Positions 15,539-26,100 are shown, counted from the stretch's first letter. The stretch: DNA of 50,261 bases from Candidatus Hydrogenedentota bacterium (GCA_018056705.1 JAGPFE010000021.1:1-50261), one strand, 5' to 3'. Notes: generated by a model from the sequence alone, not told the origin. Made by a program: numbers and translations.

Positions 15539-17983
15539 ATGCCAGGACTCAATCGACACTGGCTATGGATCGCGTTGGGCATCACCCTTGCGGCAACGCT
15601 GGGTGCGGGGCATGTCGATCGCGTAATGCCACTCAGTGCCTGCGCGGGAGTGCTGTTGCTGGCTGGACTTCCATCGGCCCGCCGTTATCTACCCGTTTCG
15701 AATCGCCTGGCCGGATGGATACCGGCATCCCCAGGAGACAAGGTGGTCTTGCTGGCGGCAGGCATCCTGGCGGGCTCGCTGGCGGTGCTGACCCGGGTCC
15801 ATACCCCCGATTCGGATTCCCTGTTCTCGTGGGTCCGCGAATATCCTGACAGCCGGGGCATCCTGCGGGGCACCGTTGGGTGGACCCTGATGATGCCCCG
15901 TCAACCCACGCGGAACATGGTACTCACGGATGTCACGTTTCAGCCCGGTTCCGGAGAGCCCCCCATCCGGGGAACGGCATGCGCGCTGCGATGCGCGGCA
16001 TCCGACCACCCCCTCTACCGAGGCCAGCAGATCGAGTTACCCGTTACCCTTTCCGGGCGTATCAGCGCGGTTAACCATGGCGTTTACAGTTATGAGAAAT
16101 GGTGCCGGGACCGGGGTATCCACGTGGCCGCGGAAAGCCGGGTACCTCCAAAAATCCTGAACGCGGGTGAACCAAGCTTGTTCACTTACCTTGATCGGGC
16201 GCGCGCCTGGCATGCCGATATCCTCTACCGATGCACGCCGGGACCACTGTGGCCATGGGTGGCGGCCCTGTGGTTCGGTGACCGGCGCCTGCTGGACCAG
16301 GACGCCCTCACCGCTTTCGCCCGCACGGGCACCGCTCACGTACTGGCGGTTTCGGGCCTTCACGTTGGCCTGCTGTACGCCAGCGTCGCCGCGTTGCTGG
16401 GACCGTTACGGCACCGGCGGATGATCCGGGCGGCCATTCTTTTTGTTGTCGTCATGGGATACGCGTTCATGGCCGGCGCGCGCGGATCGACCATGCGCGC
16501 GGCACTCATGGCCCTCGTTTTCCTGGTTTACGACGTGTTCAACCGGGAACCGGATAGTATCACCTGTCTTTCGCTGGCGGGCTGCCTGCAGTTGCTGGCG
16601 GCCCCGTGGCTGGTGGCGGACCCGGGGTTCCAGATGTCCTATGCCTGCGTGGCGGCCCTACTGGTTTTCAGTGACACATTTTTTCCCGCGCTCCGATGGA
16701 TACCCCACCCGCTTGGACGCGTGCTCTCCGCAACGCTCTCCGTGCAACTGTTCCTGATTCCCCTTGTCGGTTGGCACTTCGGAATGGTCAGTCTAGGGGG
16801 AGTCGCGGCCAACCTGATTGCCGTTCCCATGCTGACGATCATTTTGTGGATGTTACTTCCCGCGGCGGTACTGTCGCCCATACTTCCGGCTTTCGCAACC
16901 CTGTTTGCCCATGCCATGGCACTGCCCATCTGGATCATGGAAACCAGCGTCACCCTCTTCAGCCGGATCCCCGGGGCATACCTGTACGCGGGGCGCCCAC
17001 CCGTTATTTCCGTGATCCTGTGGATGGTTGGGGCCGGATGTGGCGCGATCGCGGTCCACAATATTCACCGGCGTTCGTGGTACGCTGTCAGCGCCGTCCT
17101 TTGCCTGGTCCTGGCCGGGCTCTGCTGGCCCATCCGACACCCCCGGCCTGGAATAGAGGTTCTGGACACGGGTCACGCGGAATCGATTCTCCTGGTCAGT
17201 CCGAAGGGGAAAACCGTGCTGGTGGACGGAGGTAACCTTCAGGGAACCCGTAACGATGGCCGGGATATTGTGGTTCCCGCCCTGTTCGCCCGTGGTATCA
17301 CCCAACTGGATGCTATCGTGGTCACACACCCAGACAGCGACCACCTGGGGGGCTTATTCAGCGTGGTGGAAACCCTCCGGGTAAAACGGGTTTACGTGCC
17401 CACTCCTGAAGGATTTCGGGGAGAACTCGCGGCACAATTTGCAGCATTATGTGGAAAACGACGGATTCCGGTTTTTCCCGTCGCGTTCCCAGACACGATT
17501 CCTTTTGACGGAGGTACGCTCCAAGTACGCAGCCCTGCCCGGGAAACGGTTCAGCGTTTCAGCAAAGATAATGACCGGTCCCTGGTCCTGCTGGCCCGCT
17601 GGAACGACCGGGCCTCCGCGCTACTCACCGGAGACATCGAAGACACCGCGGAGCGTTCCCTGGTCGGCCAGGCCATTCAAGCCACCCTGCTGAAGGCCCC
17701 TCACCATGGCTCCGACACGTCGAGTTCGCTCCCCTTTCTCCGGGCGGTCAACCCCAAGGGCATCGTGGTGTCTACCGCCCGGGAAAACCGATTGCCTGCC
17801 CTGGGTTCCAGAACCCAACAACGACTGGAGTCCCTGGGCGTTCCCCTGTGGCGCACGGACCTGGACGGCGGCCTGATGTTCCTGGCGGAATGGTCAGGAT
17901 TCCAGGTAATCTCCGCGCGGCGGGTATCCGGCATCTCTCTGCGTCCACCCGCGGATTCCGGCCCGGTTTCCCATATCCCCTGA
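15539..17983 (+). CDS. comEC: ComEC/Rec2-family DNA uptake channel protein
   Basis: 814 residues, full-length ComEC layout. Order: N-terminal membrane helices; an extracellular OB/DUF4131-like domain (~100-200); the competence-domain core with ARTGTAHVLAVSGLHVGLLY (~260-280) and further helices to ~535; a C-terminal metallo-beta-lactamase domain beginning IEVLDTGHAESILLV. The MBL metal motif is HPDSDH (H597, D599, D601, H602), followed by LLTGDIEDTAE and PHHGSDTSS. In competent bacteria ComEC moves single-stranded DNA through the inner membrane and the MBL domain is thought to degrade the other strand. No other competence gene is in the window. Starts 11 bp after the PHP-like lipoprotein gene with a weak ribosome site (AGGCAGG), suggesting coupling to it. 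Confidence 0.93.
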   Translation: MPGLNRHWLWIALGITLAATLGAGHVDRVMPLSACAGVLLLAGLPSARRYLPVSNRLAGWIPASPGDKVVLLAAGILAGSLAVLTRVHTPDSDSLFSWVREYPDSRGILRGTVGWTLMMPRQPTRNMVLTDVTFQPGSGEPPIRGTACALRCAASDHPLYRGQQIELPVTLSGRISAVNHGVYSYEKWCRDRGIHVAAESRVPPKILNAGEPSLFTYLDRARAWHADILYRCTPGPLWPWVAALWFGDRRLLDQDALTAFARTGTAHVLAVSGLHVGLLYASVAALLGPLRHRRMIRAAILFVVVMGYAFMAGARGSTMRAALMALVFLVYDVFNREPDSITCLSLAGCLQLLAAPWLVADPGFQMSYACVAALLVFSDTFFPALRWIPHPLGRVLSATLSVQLFLIPLVGWHFGMVSLGGVAANLIAVPMLTIILWMLLPAAVLSPILPAFATLFAHAMALPIWIMETSVTLFSRIPGAYLYAGRPPVISVILWMVGAGCGAIAVHNIHRRSWYAVSAVLCLVLAGLCWPIRHPRPGIEVLDTGHAESILLVSPKGKTVLVDGGNLQGTRNDGRDIVVPALFARGITQLDAIVVTHPDSDHLGGLFSVVETLRVKRVYVPTPEGFRGELAAQFAALCGKRRIPVFPVAFPDTIPFDGGTLQVRSPARETVQRFSKDNDRSLVLLARWNDRASALLTGDIEDTAERSLVGQAIQATLLKAPHHGSDTSSSLPFLRAVNPKGIVVSTARENRLPALGSRTQQRLESLGVPLWRTDLDGGLMFLAEWSGFQVISARRVSGISLRPPADSGPVSHIP

Positions 17984-17994
17984 GTCCAGTGTGT

Positions 17995-18000
17995 TATAAT
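17995..18000 (+). promoter_or_regulatory. Extended -10 (TGTTATAAT) downstream of comEC
   Basis: Perfect TATAAT preceded by TG at the extended -10 position, 11 bp after the comEC stop. If used, the RND transcript would carry a ~150-nt leader including the nested inverted repeat at 18034-18082. Confidence 0.45.
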
Positions 18001-18033
18001 GCGCCGCGCGGCATTCGCGAAGAAAAGTGTTAT

Positions 18034-18082
18034 TTCTACTAAATGAAACCGCCGGTAACGGTTCCCTGTCTGTTCAGTAGAA
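18034..18082 (+). promoter_or_regulatory. Nested inverted repeats in the leader of the RND operon
   Basis: Outer arms TTCTACT (18034-18040) and AGTAGAA (18076-18082); inner arms AACCG (18047-18051) and CGGTT (18059-18063). In RNA from the 17995 promoter this could fold as a two-level hairpin; as DNA it abuts the second TATAAT at 18084, so it could equally be a regulator site. Not a terminator: no T-run follows. Confidence 0.35.
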
Positions 18083-18083
18083 G

Positions 18084-18089
18084 TATAAT
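18084..18089 (+). promoter_or_regulatory. TATAAT -10 box of the RND operon
   Basis: Perfect TATAAT 63 bp before the adaptor ATG at 18153, directly after the right arm of the outer inverted repeat. No clear -35. Confidence 0.45.
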
Positions 18090-18152
18090 TTGACGGGGAT
18101 TTTTCAGGATCCGGTCAGGGTTTATGCTTCGGAGACAGGTGGAAAACAAAAC

Positions 18153-19409
18153 ATGCGGATGATATGGACGACCAGTTGGTTTATGGGGTGCGCCATCCTG
18201 TTGACGGTTGCCAGCGGATGCACGCAAAAAGTTTCCGGGCAGACGGCATTGCCGGACGGCAAGGAAAAAGCACCCGAAAAAGTCCTGATTCCTGTGGAAG
18301 TCTCCAAGCCGGTTCGGCGGGACATCTCTTCGTACTTTGAAACCACTTCGCGGGTCCTGGCGGAAAATCGGGTGGAAGTGATTTCGAAGGGCACCGGGGC
18401 GTGCCAGAAGGTTTACGTGGAAGAAGGGAACAAGGTAACAGCAGGCCAGGTGCTGGCGGAACTGGACCGGAAAGATCTCGAGGCCCAGATCCGGCAGGCC
18501 CGGATTGCCCTGCAGCAGCACAAGACACACTTCGAAATCGCGGAAAAAAGCGTTGCCGAAGGGATCGGGGCGCCAGTGGAGCGGGATAACGCCCGGTTCG
18601 CGTACGAACAGGCCAAGGCCGCGCTGGAAGCCCAGGAATTGCAGTTGAGTTACCAGACCGTTACCGCTCCAATTTCCGGCATCATTACCCGCCGGGTGGT
18701 CCAGGAAGGGATGCTGGTGTCGGCGGGAATGCCCCTGTTTTCCATTGTGGACCCCATGTCCTACGCGCTGCCCATCCAAGTACCGGAAAAGGAACTTCCC
18801 CGGATCGCGGAGGGCCAACTGGCCTATGTCCGTATTGACGCGGCCGAGGGACAGGAGTTCAAGGCGCGGGTGCGCCGGGTCAATCCCAACGTGGACGCAG
18901 CCACAGGCACCGTCAAAGTCATGCTGGATTTTGACGCGGTGGACAAGGAAAAACTGCGGGACGCGGCATTCGCCCGGGTCCGCCTGGTCATGGACACTCG
19001 ATCCCAGGTCCTGGCCGTTCCCAAGGACGCCGTGCTGGAAGACAACGCCCGTAATTACGTCATGGTGGCGGAACCCGCCGATAGCAGCGTCGACACGGAA
19101 CAGACCGGATCGAATGACACGGGAAACATGGCCGTCTACATCGCCCGGAAAGTCGAAGTGGAAACCGGACTGGATGACGGCGACTACATTGAAATCACGA
19201 AAGGACTGGACGAGAACGCCCCGGTAATCGTCATGGGACAGCACACCCTGAAACCCGACTCCCTCGTGACCATCACGACGGCGGACAAGGAAATCGCCGT
19301 TCGGCAGGATATTCCCCTGGACGAAGCCCTTGCCCGGGCAAAGAAAAAACAGGAAGAAGAGGAACAGAAAAAACGGGCCGAACAGGAAGCCCTGAACCAG
19401 CAACAGTAA
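18153..19409 (+). CDS. RND efflux periplasmic adaptor (membrane fusion lipoprotein)
   Basis: 418 residues from ATG 18153; the frame is open upstream to 18090, but this start gives a proper lipoprotein signal (ILLTVASGC) with AGGTGG about 10 nt upstream. HlyD/AcrA layout: barrel-sandwich half (VEVISKGTGACQKVYVEEG, VTAGQVLAELD), helical hairpin (~105-155), second lipoyl half (YQTVTAPISGIITRRVVQEG), beta-barrel (YALPIQVPEKELPRI...) and membrane-proximal domain. The C-terminus carries an unusual ~25-residue charged tail of Lys, Glu and Gln (KKKQEEEEQKKRAEQEAL). Anchored in the inner membrane, it bridges an RND pump to an outer-membrane channel. The two pump genes follow, but no TolC-type gene is present. 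A hairpin with a T-run separates it from the first pump gene. Confidence 0.92.
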   Translation: MRMIWTTSWFMGCAILLTVASGCTQKVSGQTALPDGKEKAPEKVLIPVEVSKPVRRDISSYFETTSRVLAENRVEVISKGTGACQKVYVEEGNKVTAGQVLAELDRKDLEAQIRQARIALQQHKTHFEIAEKSVAEGIGAPVERDNARFAYEQAKAALEAQELQLSYQTVTAPISGIITRRVVQEGMLVSAGMPLFSIVDPMSYALPIQVPEKELPRIAEGQLAYVRIDAAEGQEFKARVRRVNPNVDAATGTVKVMLDFDAVDKEKLRDAAFARVRLVMDTRSQVLAVPKDAVLEDNARNYVMVAEPADSSVDTEQTGSNDTGNMAVYIARKVEVETGLDDGDYIEITKGLDENAPVIVMGQHTLKPDSLVTITTADKEIAVRQDIPLDEALARAKKKQEEEEQKKRAEQEALNQQQ

Positions 19410-19416
19410 TTGCTTC

Positions 19417-19462
19417 CGCCGCGGGTTCGCGTGACCAAAACCGGAATCGCGGCGTGTTTTTT
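19417..19462 (+). terminator. Terminator or attenuator between the RND adaptor and first pump gene
   Basis: Arms CGCCGCG (19417-19423) and CGCGGCG (19448-19454) with further partial pairing inward (GTTC with GAAT, one bulge), then TGTTTTTT. It sits 8 bp after the adaptor stop. The T-run runs directly into a perfect TATAAT, so termination and re-initiation could occur at one spot, giving unequal adaptor and pump levels. Confidence 0.6.
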
Positions 19463-19467
19463 ATAAT
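19462..19467 (+). promoter_or_regulatory. TATAAT -10 box in front of the first RND pump gene
   Basis: Perfect TATAAT embedded at the end of the terminator T-run, 52 bp before the pump ATG. Could give the pumps and lgt their own transcript. The T-rich context raises the chance of a fortuitous match. Confidence 0.4.
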
Positions 19468-19519
19468 GCAGGCCAGTTCACCAGATTTTTCCGGAACATG
19501 TTGAATCCAGAACCGGACC

Positions 19520-22500
19520 ATGCCCATGAATGAAACAAAAACGGAACAGCCGGAAACTTCGTCGCGTTTCGCGCTGAGACGTCCGGTCACGGTGGCGATG
19601 ATTTTTCTCACCATCGCGGTGTTCGGCCTGCGATCTTATCAGCAGATTCCAATCAACCTGATGCCCAACATTTCCTACCCGACCCTGACGGTTCGGACCG
19701 AGTTCGAAGGGGCGGCTCCGGAAGACGTGGAGAAACTGATCACCCGTCCACTGGAAGAAATGCTGAGCGTGGTGGGTGGCCTGGTTGAAATCAGCAGCGT
19801 CTCCTCCGCGGGCCTGTCGGAAATCGTGCTGGAATTCGCCTGGGGCACCGATATGACCCTTGCCCAGCAGGATGTCCGGGACCGGCTGGATCTTTTTGAA
19901 CCACCCCGCGAGGTAACCAAGAAACCGGTGATCCTCCGGTACGATCCCAACCGCGATCCCGTGATCCGCCTGGCCATCCGGCCGTCCAACGCGTCAGCCC
20001 GGACACCGGAAGAACTGAACCAGCAACTTATTGTCATCCGCGACGCCGCAGAACGACATCTGAAGAGTGACCTGGAAGCGGAAGGCGGCATCGCGCAGGT
20101 ATTGGTCAAAGGGGGACAGGAAGAAGAAATCCAGGTCCTGGTGGACGCGGAAAAACTCAAGGCTCTCGGCCTCTCCCTGCAGTTCCTGGTGGAAGCCCTC
20201 GCCCAGCAGAACGTGAACCTTTCGGGCGGCCAGTTGCGGGAAGGCAAAACGGAATATCTCGTGCGGACCCTGAACGAATTCACCGCGGTAGAAGAAATCG
20301 CGGCCATGCAGATTACCCTGCCGACAGGCGGACAAAAACGCCTGTCGGACCTCGCCGAGGTCCGCATGGGGGCCAAGGACCGGGAATCCATCGTGCGCAT
20401 GAACGGGGCTGAAGCGGTGGCCCTCGATATCTACAAGGAAGGCGACGCGAACACCGTGTCGGTCTGCAACCGTATCAAAGACCTGTTGGACATCCCTCGC
20501 AAATACACGGCGGGAGAGCGAATGGTCCAGTTGGTCAGCGAAAAAATGGCGGAAATAAACGCTCGTTCCTTCGGAAAACCCAGGACCGCGGCGGACGCGC
20601 TTCAACAGCAGCAGGCCAAAAGAACGTTTCTGAACCGCCTGCCCAAAGGCGTGCAGTTGAGCGTCATTTCCGACCAGTCCCGCTTCATCCGCGCGTCGAT
20701 CGACGAGGTGCAGAATGCCATCCTGCAAGGGGGGCTATTCGCTTTAATCGTGCTGTTCCTGTTCCTGAGGGAATTAAAAAGCACGCTGATCATTGGTATC
20801 GCCATTCCCCTGTCGGTCATTGCCACTTTCGTGCCCATGTACCTGCAGGGCATCACCCTGAACATCATGTCGCTGGGCGGCCTGGCCCTGGGCGTGGGCA
20901 TGCTGGTCGACAACTCCATCGTGGTGCTGGAAAGCATATTCCGCTGCCGGGAAGAAGGCGATGACCTGATGACCGCCGCCGACCGCGGCACCCGGGAAGT
21001 AACCGGTGCCGTGATCGCTTCCACCCTGACCACGGTCTGTGTGTTTTTTCCCATCTCGTTCGTGCAGGGCATCGCGGGACAGTTGTTCAAGGACCTCGCG
21101 CTCTCCGTAACGTTTTCGCTTCTGGCCTCGCTGCTGACAGCCATGTACCTGGTGCCTCTCATGGTTTCGCGGCGCATGGGCCGATTGCAATCCACTGCCG
21201 CGTCCATGTGGCTGGTCCGGGCGTGGAAGGAAAGCCGGGAATCTGGAAAGAGCCCTGCCGGGGCACTGTTGTCCGTCCCCGTAAAAGGAATGACTTACGC
21301 CATGGAGGGTATCCGCGATATAGCGGTGAACCTGATGGAGCCTTCCTGGCGGAAAGTCAGCCGCGTGTTTGAGAAGGCTTCCGTGGCCGGTCGGCTAAAA
21401 TCTTTTCTATCCGGAATCACGGGGCTGATCACATTACCCCTGATGGCCGCGCTGACACTGCTCCAGATCGGGCTGAGTGGGACGGGCGCGATCGCGGCCA
21501 CGTTCACGTTTTTCGCGCTGGCTATTCTCTTCGGAGTTTTCCTGCTGATCCGCCTGCTAGCCAGGATAACCCTTACGCCGTTGCTCTACCTGTTCAACGC
21601 CGGATTCAATGGCCTGAGAAACCTGTACCGCGTCACGCTGCGGCATTGCCTGCCCCTCAGTTCACTGCTTCTGCTGCCGATACTCGGGCTTGCCGTCCAT
21701 GCGGGTATTACCGCCGGGAAACTGGGCCGGGAACTGATCCCCCCCATGAAGCAGGGGGAATTTTCGATGCGCATGGAAACGCGAGCGGGAACCCGCCTGG
21801 AAGACACTGAGCGGGCAACCGAAAAATTCGAGCAGATCTTCCTGGCTCATCCCGAAGTTGATTCCGTATCGGTGGAGGTGGGCAAGGAACGTTCATCGGG
21901 CGTAACCCAGGGCGGTGAAAATATCGCGCGGTTTACCATCACGCTGAAAGACCCGGACCGTACCACCGTCATCCAGGATCAGATTCTTGAAAATTTACGC
22001 CAGCAGGTGCTGGCCGTGGCCCGGGGCGAGGAATTGACCTTCAGCCTACCCAGCCTGTTCACCTTCAAAACGGCGCTCGAGATCCAGTTATACGGGGAAA
22101 ACCAGCAGGAACTCCGGCGCGTGGGAGAACAGGCCCTCGAGGTCATTAAAAAAGTCCCCGGCGTGGCGGACGCGGAATTAAGCGTCAAGCCGGGCTACCC
22201 GGAACTGATTATAGAACTGGACCGGGAACTGCTGGCGGCACGGGGCATATCCCCCGGACAGATCGCCCAGCGGTTACGCAACGAGATCCAGGGCAACGTG
22301 GCCACCCGTTTCAGCCGTGCCGGCGAAAAGCTCGATATCCGGGTGCGCACGGACAAATCCATGCTTGCCAGCGTTGAGGATCTGCGTAAGCTTTCGGTGA
22401 CAGACGGGCCGGTACCGGTGCCGTTGTCCGCCGTGGCCCGTATCGAGGTCCAGGAGGGACCGAGTGAAATCCGACGGGTGGATCAGAAACAGGTCGTGAT

Positions 22501-23131
22501 TATCTCCGCGAACGTGGAAGACCGGGACCTGGGCGCGGTATCGCAGGACATAGAGACCGCGCTGCGCGCCGTGGACAAGCCGGAAGACTTCTATTTTGCC
22601 TTGGGCGGCCAGAACCGGGAATTGAATACCGCTTACAAAAGCCTGCAATTTGCCCTGTTACTCGCCCTGTTCCTGGTCTATGTCGTCATGGCCTCCCAGT
22701 TTGAATCACTGGTCCAGCCCGCGCTGGTCATGTTCAGCGTGCCCCTGGCGTTTGTTGGAGTTATTTACGCCCTGTACTACACCGGTACAAGCCTGAGCGT
22801 CATGGTTTTCCTGGGGGGCATCGTGCTGGCCGGCATCGTGGTCAACAACGCGATTGTGCTGGTGGATTACACCAACCAGTTACAAGCGCGCGGCATGGAT
22901 AAGCGGGACGCCATCGTGCTCGCGGGAACGGTGCGCCTCCGGCCCATCCTGATGACCACGCTGACCACGGTGCTCGGGCTGATTCCCATGCTGCTGGCTA
23001 CTGGCGAGGGATCCGAAATACGGCGGCCCATGGCCATAACCGTCATGGCCGGACTCTCCTCCTCTACCCTGCTCACGCTGTTCGTGATCCCGATGGTATA
23101 CGAGTTGTTCGGGGGTCGCCGCAGACAATGA
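19520..23131 (+). CDS. RND-family efflux pump, first of a tandem pair, with extra membrane insertion
   Basis: 1203 residues; hydrophobe/amphiphile-efflux (AcrB-like) RND pumps usually have ~1030-1050. Standard parts: N-terminal FALRRPVTVAMIFLTIAVFG, porter domains, TM2-6 with GMLVDNSIVVLES (D464, N465, where AcrB has Asp-Asp), second half with GGIVLAGIVVNNAIVLVDY, where AcrB has a Lys. These Asn substitutions are common in one HAE subfamily. Oddities: an extra ~40 residues around 330-375 (ending KPRTAADALQQQQAKRTF), and ~170 residues between TM6 and TM7 (~545-715) holding at least two long hydrophobic stretches (ITGLITLPLMAALTLLQIGL; ATFTFFALAILFGVFLLIRL), implying about 14 rather than 12 membrane segments. 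Its stop overlaps the second pump gene by ATGA. Substrate unknown. Confidence 0.92.
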   Translation: MPMNETKTEQPETSSRFALRRPVTVAMIFLTIAVFGLRSYQQIPINLMPNISYPTLTVRTEFEGAAPEDVEKLITRPLEEMLSVVGGLVEISSVSSAGLSEIVLEFAWGTDMTLAQQDVRDRLDLFEPPREVTKKPVILRYDPNRDPVIRLAIRPSNASARTPEELNQQLIVIRDAAERHLKSDLEAEGGIAQVLVKGGQEEEIQVLVDAEKLKALGLSLQFLVEALAQQNVNLSGGQLREGKTEYLVRTLNEFTAVEEIAAMQITLPTGGQKRLSDLAEVRMGAKDRESIVRMNGAEAVALDIYKEGDANTVSVCNRIKDLLDIPRKYTAGERMVQLVSEKMAEINARSFGKPRTAADALQQQQAKRTFLNRLPKGVQLSVISDQSRFIRASIDEVQNAILQGGLFALIVLFLFLRELKSTLIIGIAIPLSVIATFVPMYLQGITLNIMSLGGLALGVGMLVDNSIVVLESIFRCREEGDDLMTAADRGTREVTGAVIASTLTTVCVFFPISFVQGIAGQLFKDLALSVTFSLLASLLTAMYLVPLMVSRRMGRLQSTAASMWLVRAWKESRESGKSPAGALLSVPVKGMTYAMEGIRDIAVNLMEPSWRKVSRVFEKASVAGRLKSFLSGITGLITLPLMAALTLLQIGLSGTGAIAATFTFFALAILFGVFLLIRLLARITLTPLLYLFNAGFNGLRNLYRVTLRHCLPLSSLLLLPILGLAVHAGITAGKLGRELIPPMKQGEFSMRMETRAGTRLEDTERATEKFEQIFLAHPEVDSVSVEVGKERSSGVTQGGENIARFTITLKDPDRTTVIQDQILENLRQQVLAVARGEELTFSLPSLFTFKTALEIQLYGENQQELRRVGEQALEVIKKVPGVADAELSVKPGYPELIIELDRELLAARGISPGQIAQRLRNEIQGNVATRFSRAGEKLDIRVRTDKSMLASVEDLRKLSVTDGPVPVPLSAVARIEVQEGPSEIRRVDQKQVVIISANVEDRDLGAVSQDIETALRAVDKPEDFYFALGGQNRELNTAYKSLQFALLLALFLVYVVMASQFESLVQPALVMFSVPLAFVGVIYALYYTGTSLSVMVFLGGIVLAGIVVNNAIVLVDYTNQLQARGMDKRDAIVLAGTVRLRPILMTTLTTVLGLIPMLLATGEGSEIRRPMAITVMAGLSSSTLLTLFVIPMVYELFGGRRRQ

Positions 23132-26100
23132 GCCATTTTTCCCTGCCAGCCTTTTCCCTGCGCAGACCCGTCACGGTGGTCATGGCCACGATCAGCATGC
23201 TCTGCCTGGGGGTAATCGCCTGGAACCGGATGCCGCTGAACTTTCTGCCGCGGGTGGATCGCCCATTCATCGGCGTGTTTATCGCGTATCCCGGAGCGTC
23301 TCCGGCGCAGGTGGAACAGCAGATCGCCATTCCCGCAGAAGGAGAATTGCGCACCATACCCGGGGTTCGCCGCATCCGATCCACCTCCACCTCCAATGGT
23401 TGCGACATCGGGCTGCTCTTCACCCTGGACACGGACATGTCCATCGCCACGGCGGATGTGCGAGATCGGTTGGAACGGCTGAAACTGATCCTGCCGGCGG
23501 AAGCTGACAAGATGCTGATCCAGCGGTTCAGTTCGGGTTCGATTCCGGTGCTCGCGTTCGGCATGTTCAGGGACGGGGACCAGGACCAGTTCGTGCACAT
23601 GATGCGCACGGTGGTCCAGCCCCGGCTCAGTCGCCTGGAAGGCGTGGCGAACGTGGAAATCCTCTCCCCCATCCAGCCCTGGGAAGTACTGATCGAGTTT
23701 GACCAGCATACGCTGCAGTCCATGAACCTGAATATCGCCCAGGTGGTACAGGTCATACGAGAAAGCAGCATCAGTGTGTCCTTGGGCACGTTGCAGGACG
23801 GCACTCAGAAGGTATACGCGCGCCTGTCGGGGGAATACCGGAAACTGGACGACATCGCCTCGATGGTGGTTACGCCGAATGGCATGCGGTTACGGGATAT
23901 CGCCCAAGTTTCTTACCGGTCCCGCGAAGAGCAGCAGTACGTTGCCCTGGATGGCGCGGGTGGAGCGGTGGTGCTGGTCATCAAGGAATCGGAAGCCAAT
24001 ACCGTCAGCACCTGCCGGAATGTTCACAGGGAACTCGAAGCCATCCTGAGAGAACCGGCATTCCAGAACACGACGCATCACGTCTTCTTCGACCAGTCGG
24101 ACCTGATCCTGCGGGCGCTGCGCAATCTTTTCTACCAGGGCATTTATGGCAGCATCATGGCCATCTCCGTGCTGTTCTTTTTCCTGCATAAAATCATTCC
24201 GACACTTATTGTCTCCCTTTCGATTCCCGCATCCCTGATGGTCGCGATTGTTTTCATGTTTTTCACCGGCATGTCCCTGAATATCGTGACCATGGTTTCC
24301 ATGATCGTGGCAGTGGGCATGCTGGTAGATAACGCCATCGTGGTCACGGAAAACATCATCCGGCGACGCCAGTTGGGCGAACCCATACGGGAAGCTGCCG
24401 TCAACGGCGCGCGAGAAGTCGGCCTGGCCATTGTCGCGTCCACGGCGACCACGGCCGTGGTGTTCCTGCCGATGTATTTCATCGAGGTCGGGCGCATGTC
24501 TGTTTTCATGGAACAACTGGGGGGACCACTGGTTGTGTCCCTGGCAGGCAGCCTACTGGTCGCGCTTACTGTCGTGCCGCTGGTGATGTCCCGTTTGAAA
24601 ATCACCCGGGCGGGCAACATTTTCGAGGCCATCGCGAAAGGATTCCTGTTCCGGAAAAGCACGAGAAATCTTTCAACGCGTGCCCCGGAACCCATCGAGT
24701 CTCCCACGTCGCCAGGCCTGTTGCGAACATGCGTCTACGTGCTGGGCGCGTTGCATCCCATCCGGTGGGTAATTGACGGTTACACGGTGCTGCTGGCGTG
24801 GACCCTGCGCCGCCGGCTGGTATTTCTGCTGATCCTGGGCGGTCTGATCTATCTGACCTGGCTTATTCCCATGCAGGCGGTCGGAATGCGCGACATGCCC
24901 AAACTGGACACCCGTGAAATCCGGATTGACGTTGCCCTTGACCAGAACTACGACATGCCCCGAATCGCCGAGCTTTTCTCCAAGCTGGAAACAAACATCA
25001 ACCTGCTCCGGCAGGAACTGGGCATCAAGAAAATCCTGACCTTGTACGGGCTGAATAACGGTTTCCTGGAGGTCTACCTGTACACCGAAGACGACGATCC
25101 CAGGTGGAAATATCCACCCTATACCACCGAAGAAGCCATGTTCATCCTCTCCCAGCGGCTGCCGGAACGGGTTCCCGGCGCGGAACTCAAGTTCAGCATG
25201 GCCGACGCGGGTCGCCAGGAAGAAGGAGAAGGAGAAATTACCCTGAGCCTCCGCGGTGACAATACCGCCATGCTCGAGGGGTACGCCGAACAACTCCGGC
25301 AGATACTCAAACATCATCCGCTTTTCACGGATGCCACCACCAACATAGAAAAATCCAGCCAGGAAATTCAGTTGCGGATCGACGATCCGCTGGCCAAGGC
25401 TGCCGGGATCAGCCCGCTGATCGTGGCCCAGACCGTGGACGCCGCATTGCGTGGGGCCCGCCTGCCATTCATGAAACAGGGCACCCGGGAAATCCCCGTG
25501 TGGGCCCAGTTCCGGGAAGAAGACCGCAAATCCCAGGCCAACCTGGATAATGTGACCGTACCCGGAATTACCGGTCAACTGATCCCCCTGCAACGGGTAG
25601 CAGAATACCGGAAAGCACCCAGCCCCGCGGCAATCCGACGCATCAACGGAAAGAACGTCGTGCTCATATCGGCCAAGTTGAACACGAAAAACATGTCTGC
25701 GGCCAAAATGGCCATTGAATCCTCCGTGGATGCTCTGGACTTGCCCCCGGGGTATTCCGTGGATATCGGGGAACAGTTTCTGGATCTGGAGGAGGGCTTC
25801 CTCAACTTCTTCAGCAGTCTCATCATGGCCATCATCCTGGTGTACATCGTGATGGCTGCCCTGTTTGAATCGCTGCTGTTGCCCCTGTCCATCATGACCA
25901 CCGTGCCGCTTGCCCTCGGTGGTGGCGTCTGGATGATGTGGTACATGGGGAACCAGTTCGATCAGATCACCCTGATCGGCTGCATCCTGATGGTCGGGGT
26001 AATCGTGAACAACGGAATCGTTATCGTGGATTACATTAACCAGCGTTACCGGGAAACGGGAGACCGGTTCGCCGCGGTCGTTAACTCCGGGCGGGATCGA

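Noticed and set aside
17998..18015. GC hairpin after comEC as a terminator
   Set aside because: Only a 5-bp stem (AATGC/GCATT) and no T-run; it also overlaps the TATAAT box.
18039..19403. Open frame of 454 codons on the minus strand
   Set aside because: Antisense to the RND adaptor lipoprotein; Phe/His-rich composition without any domain.
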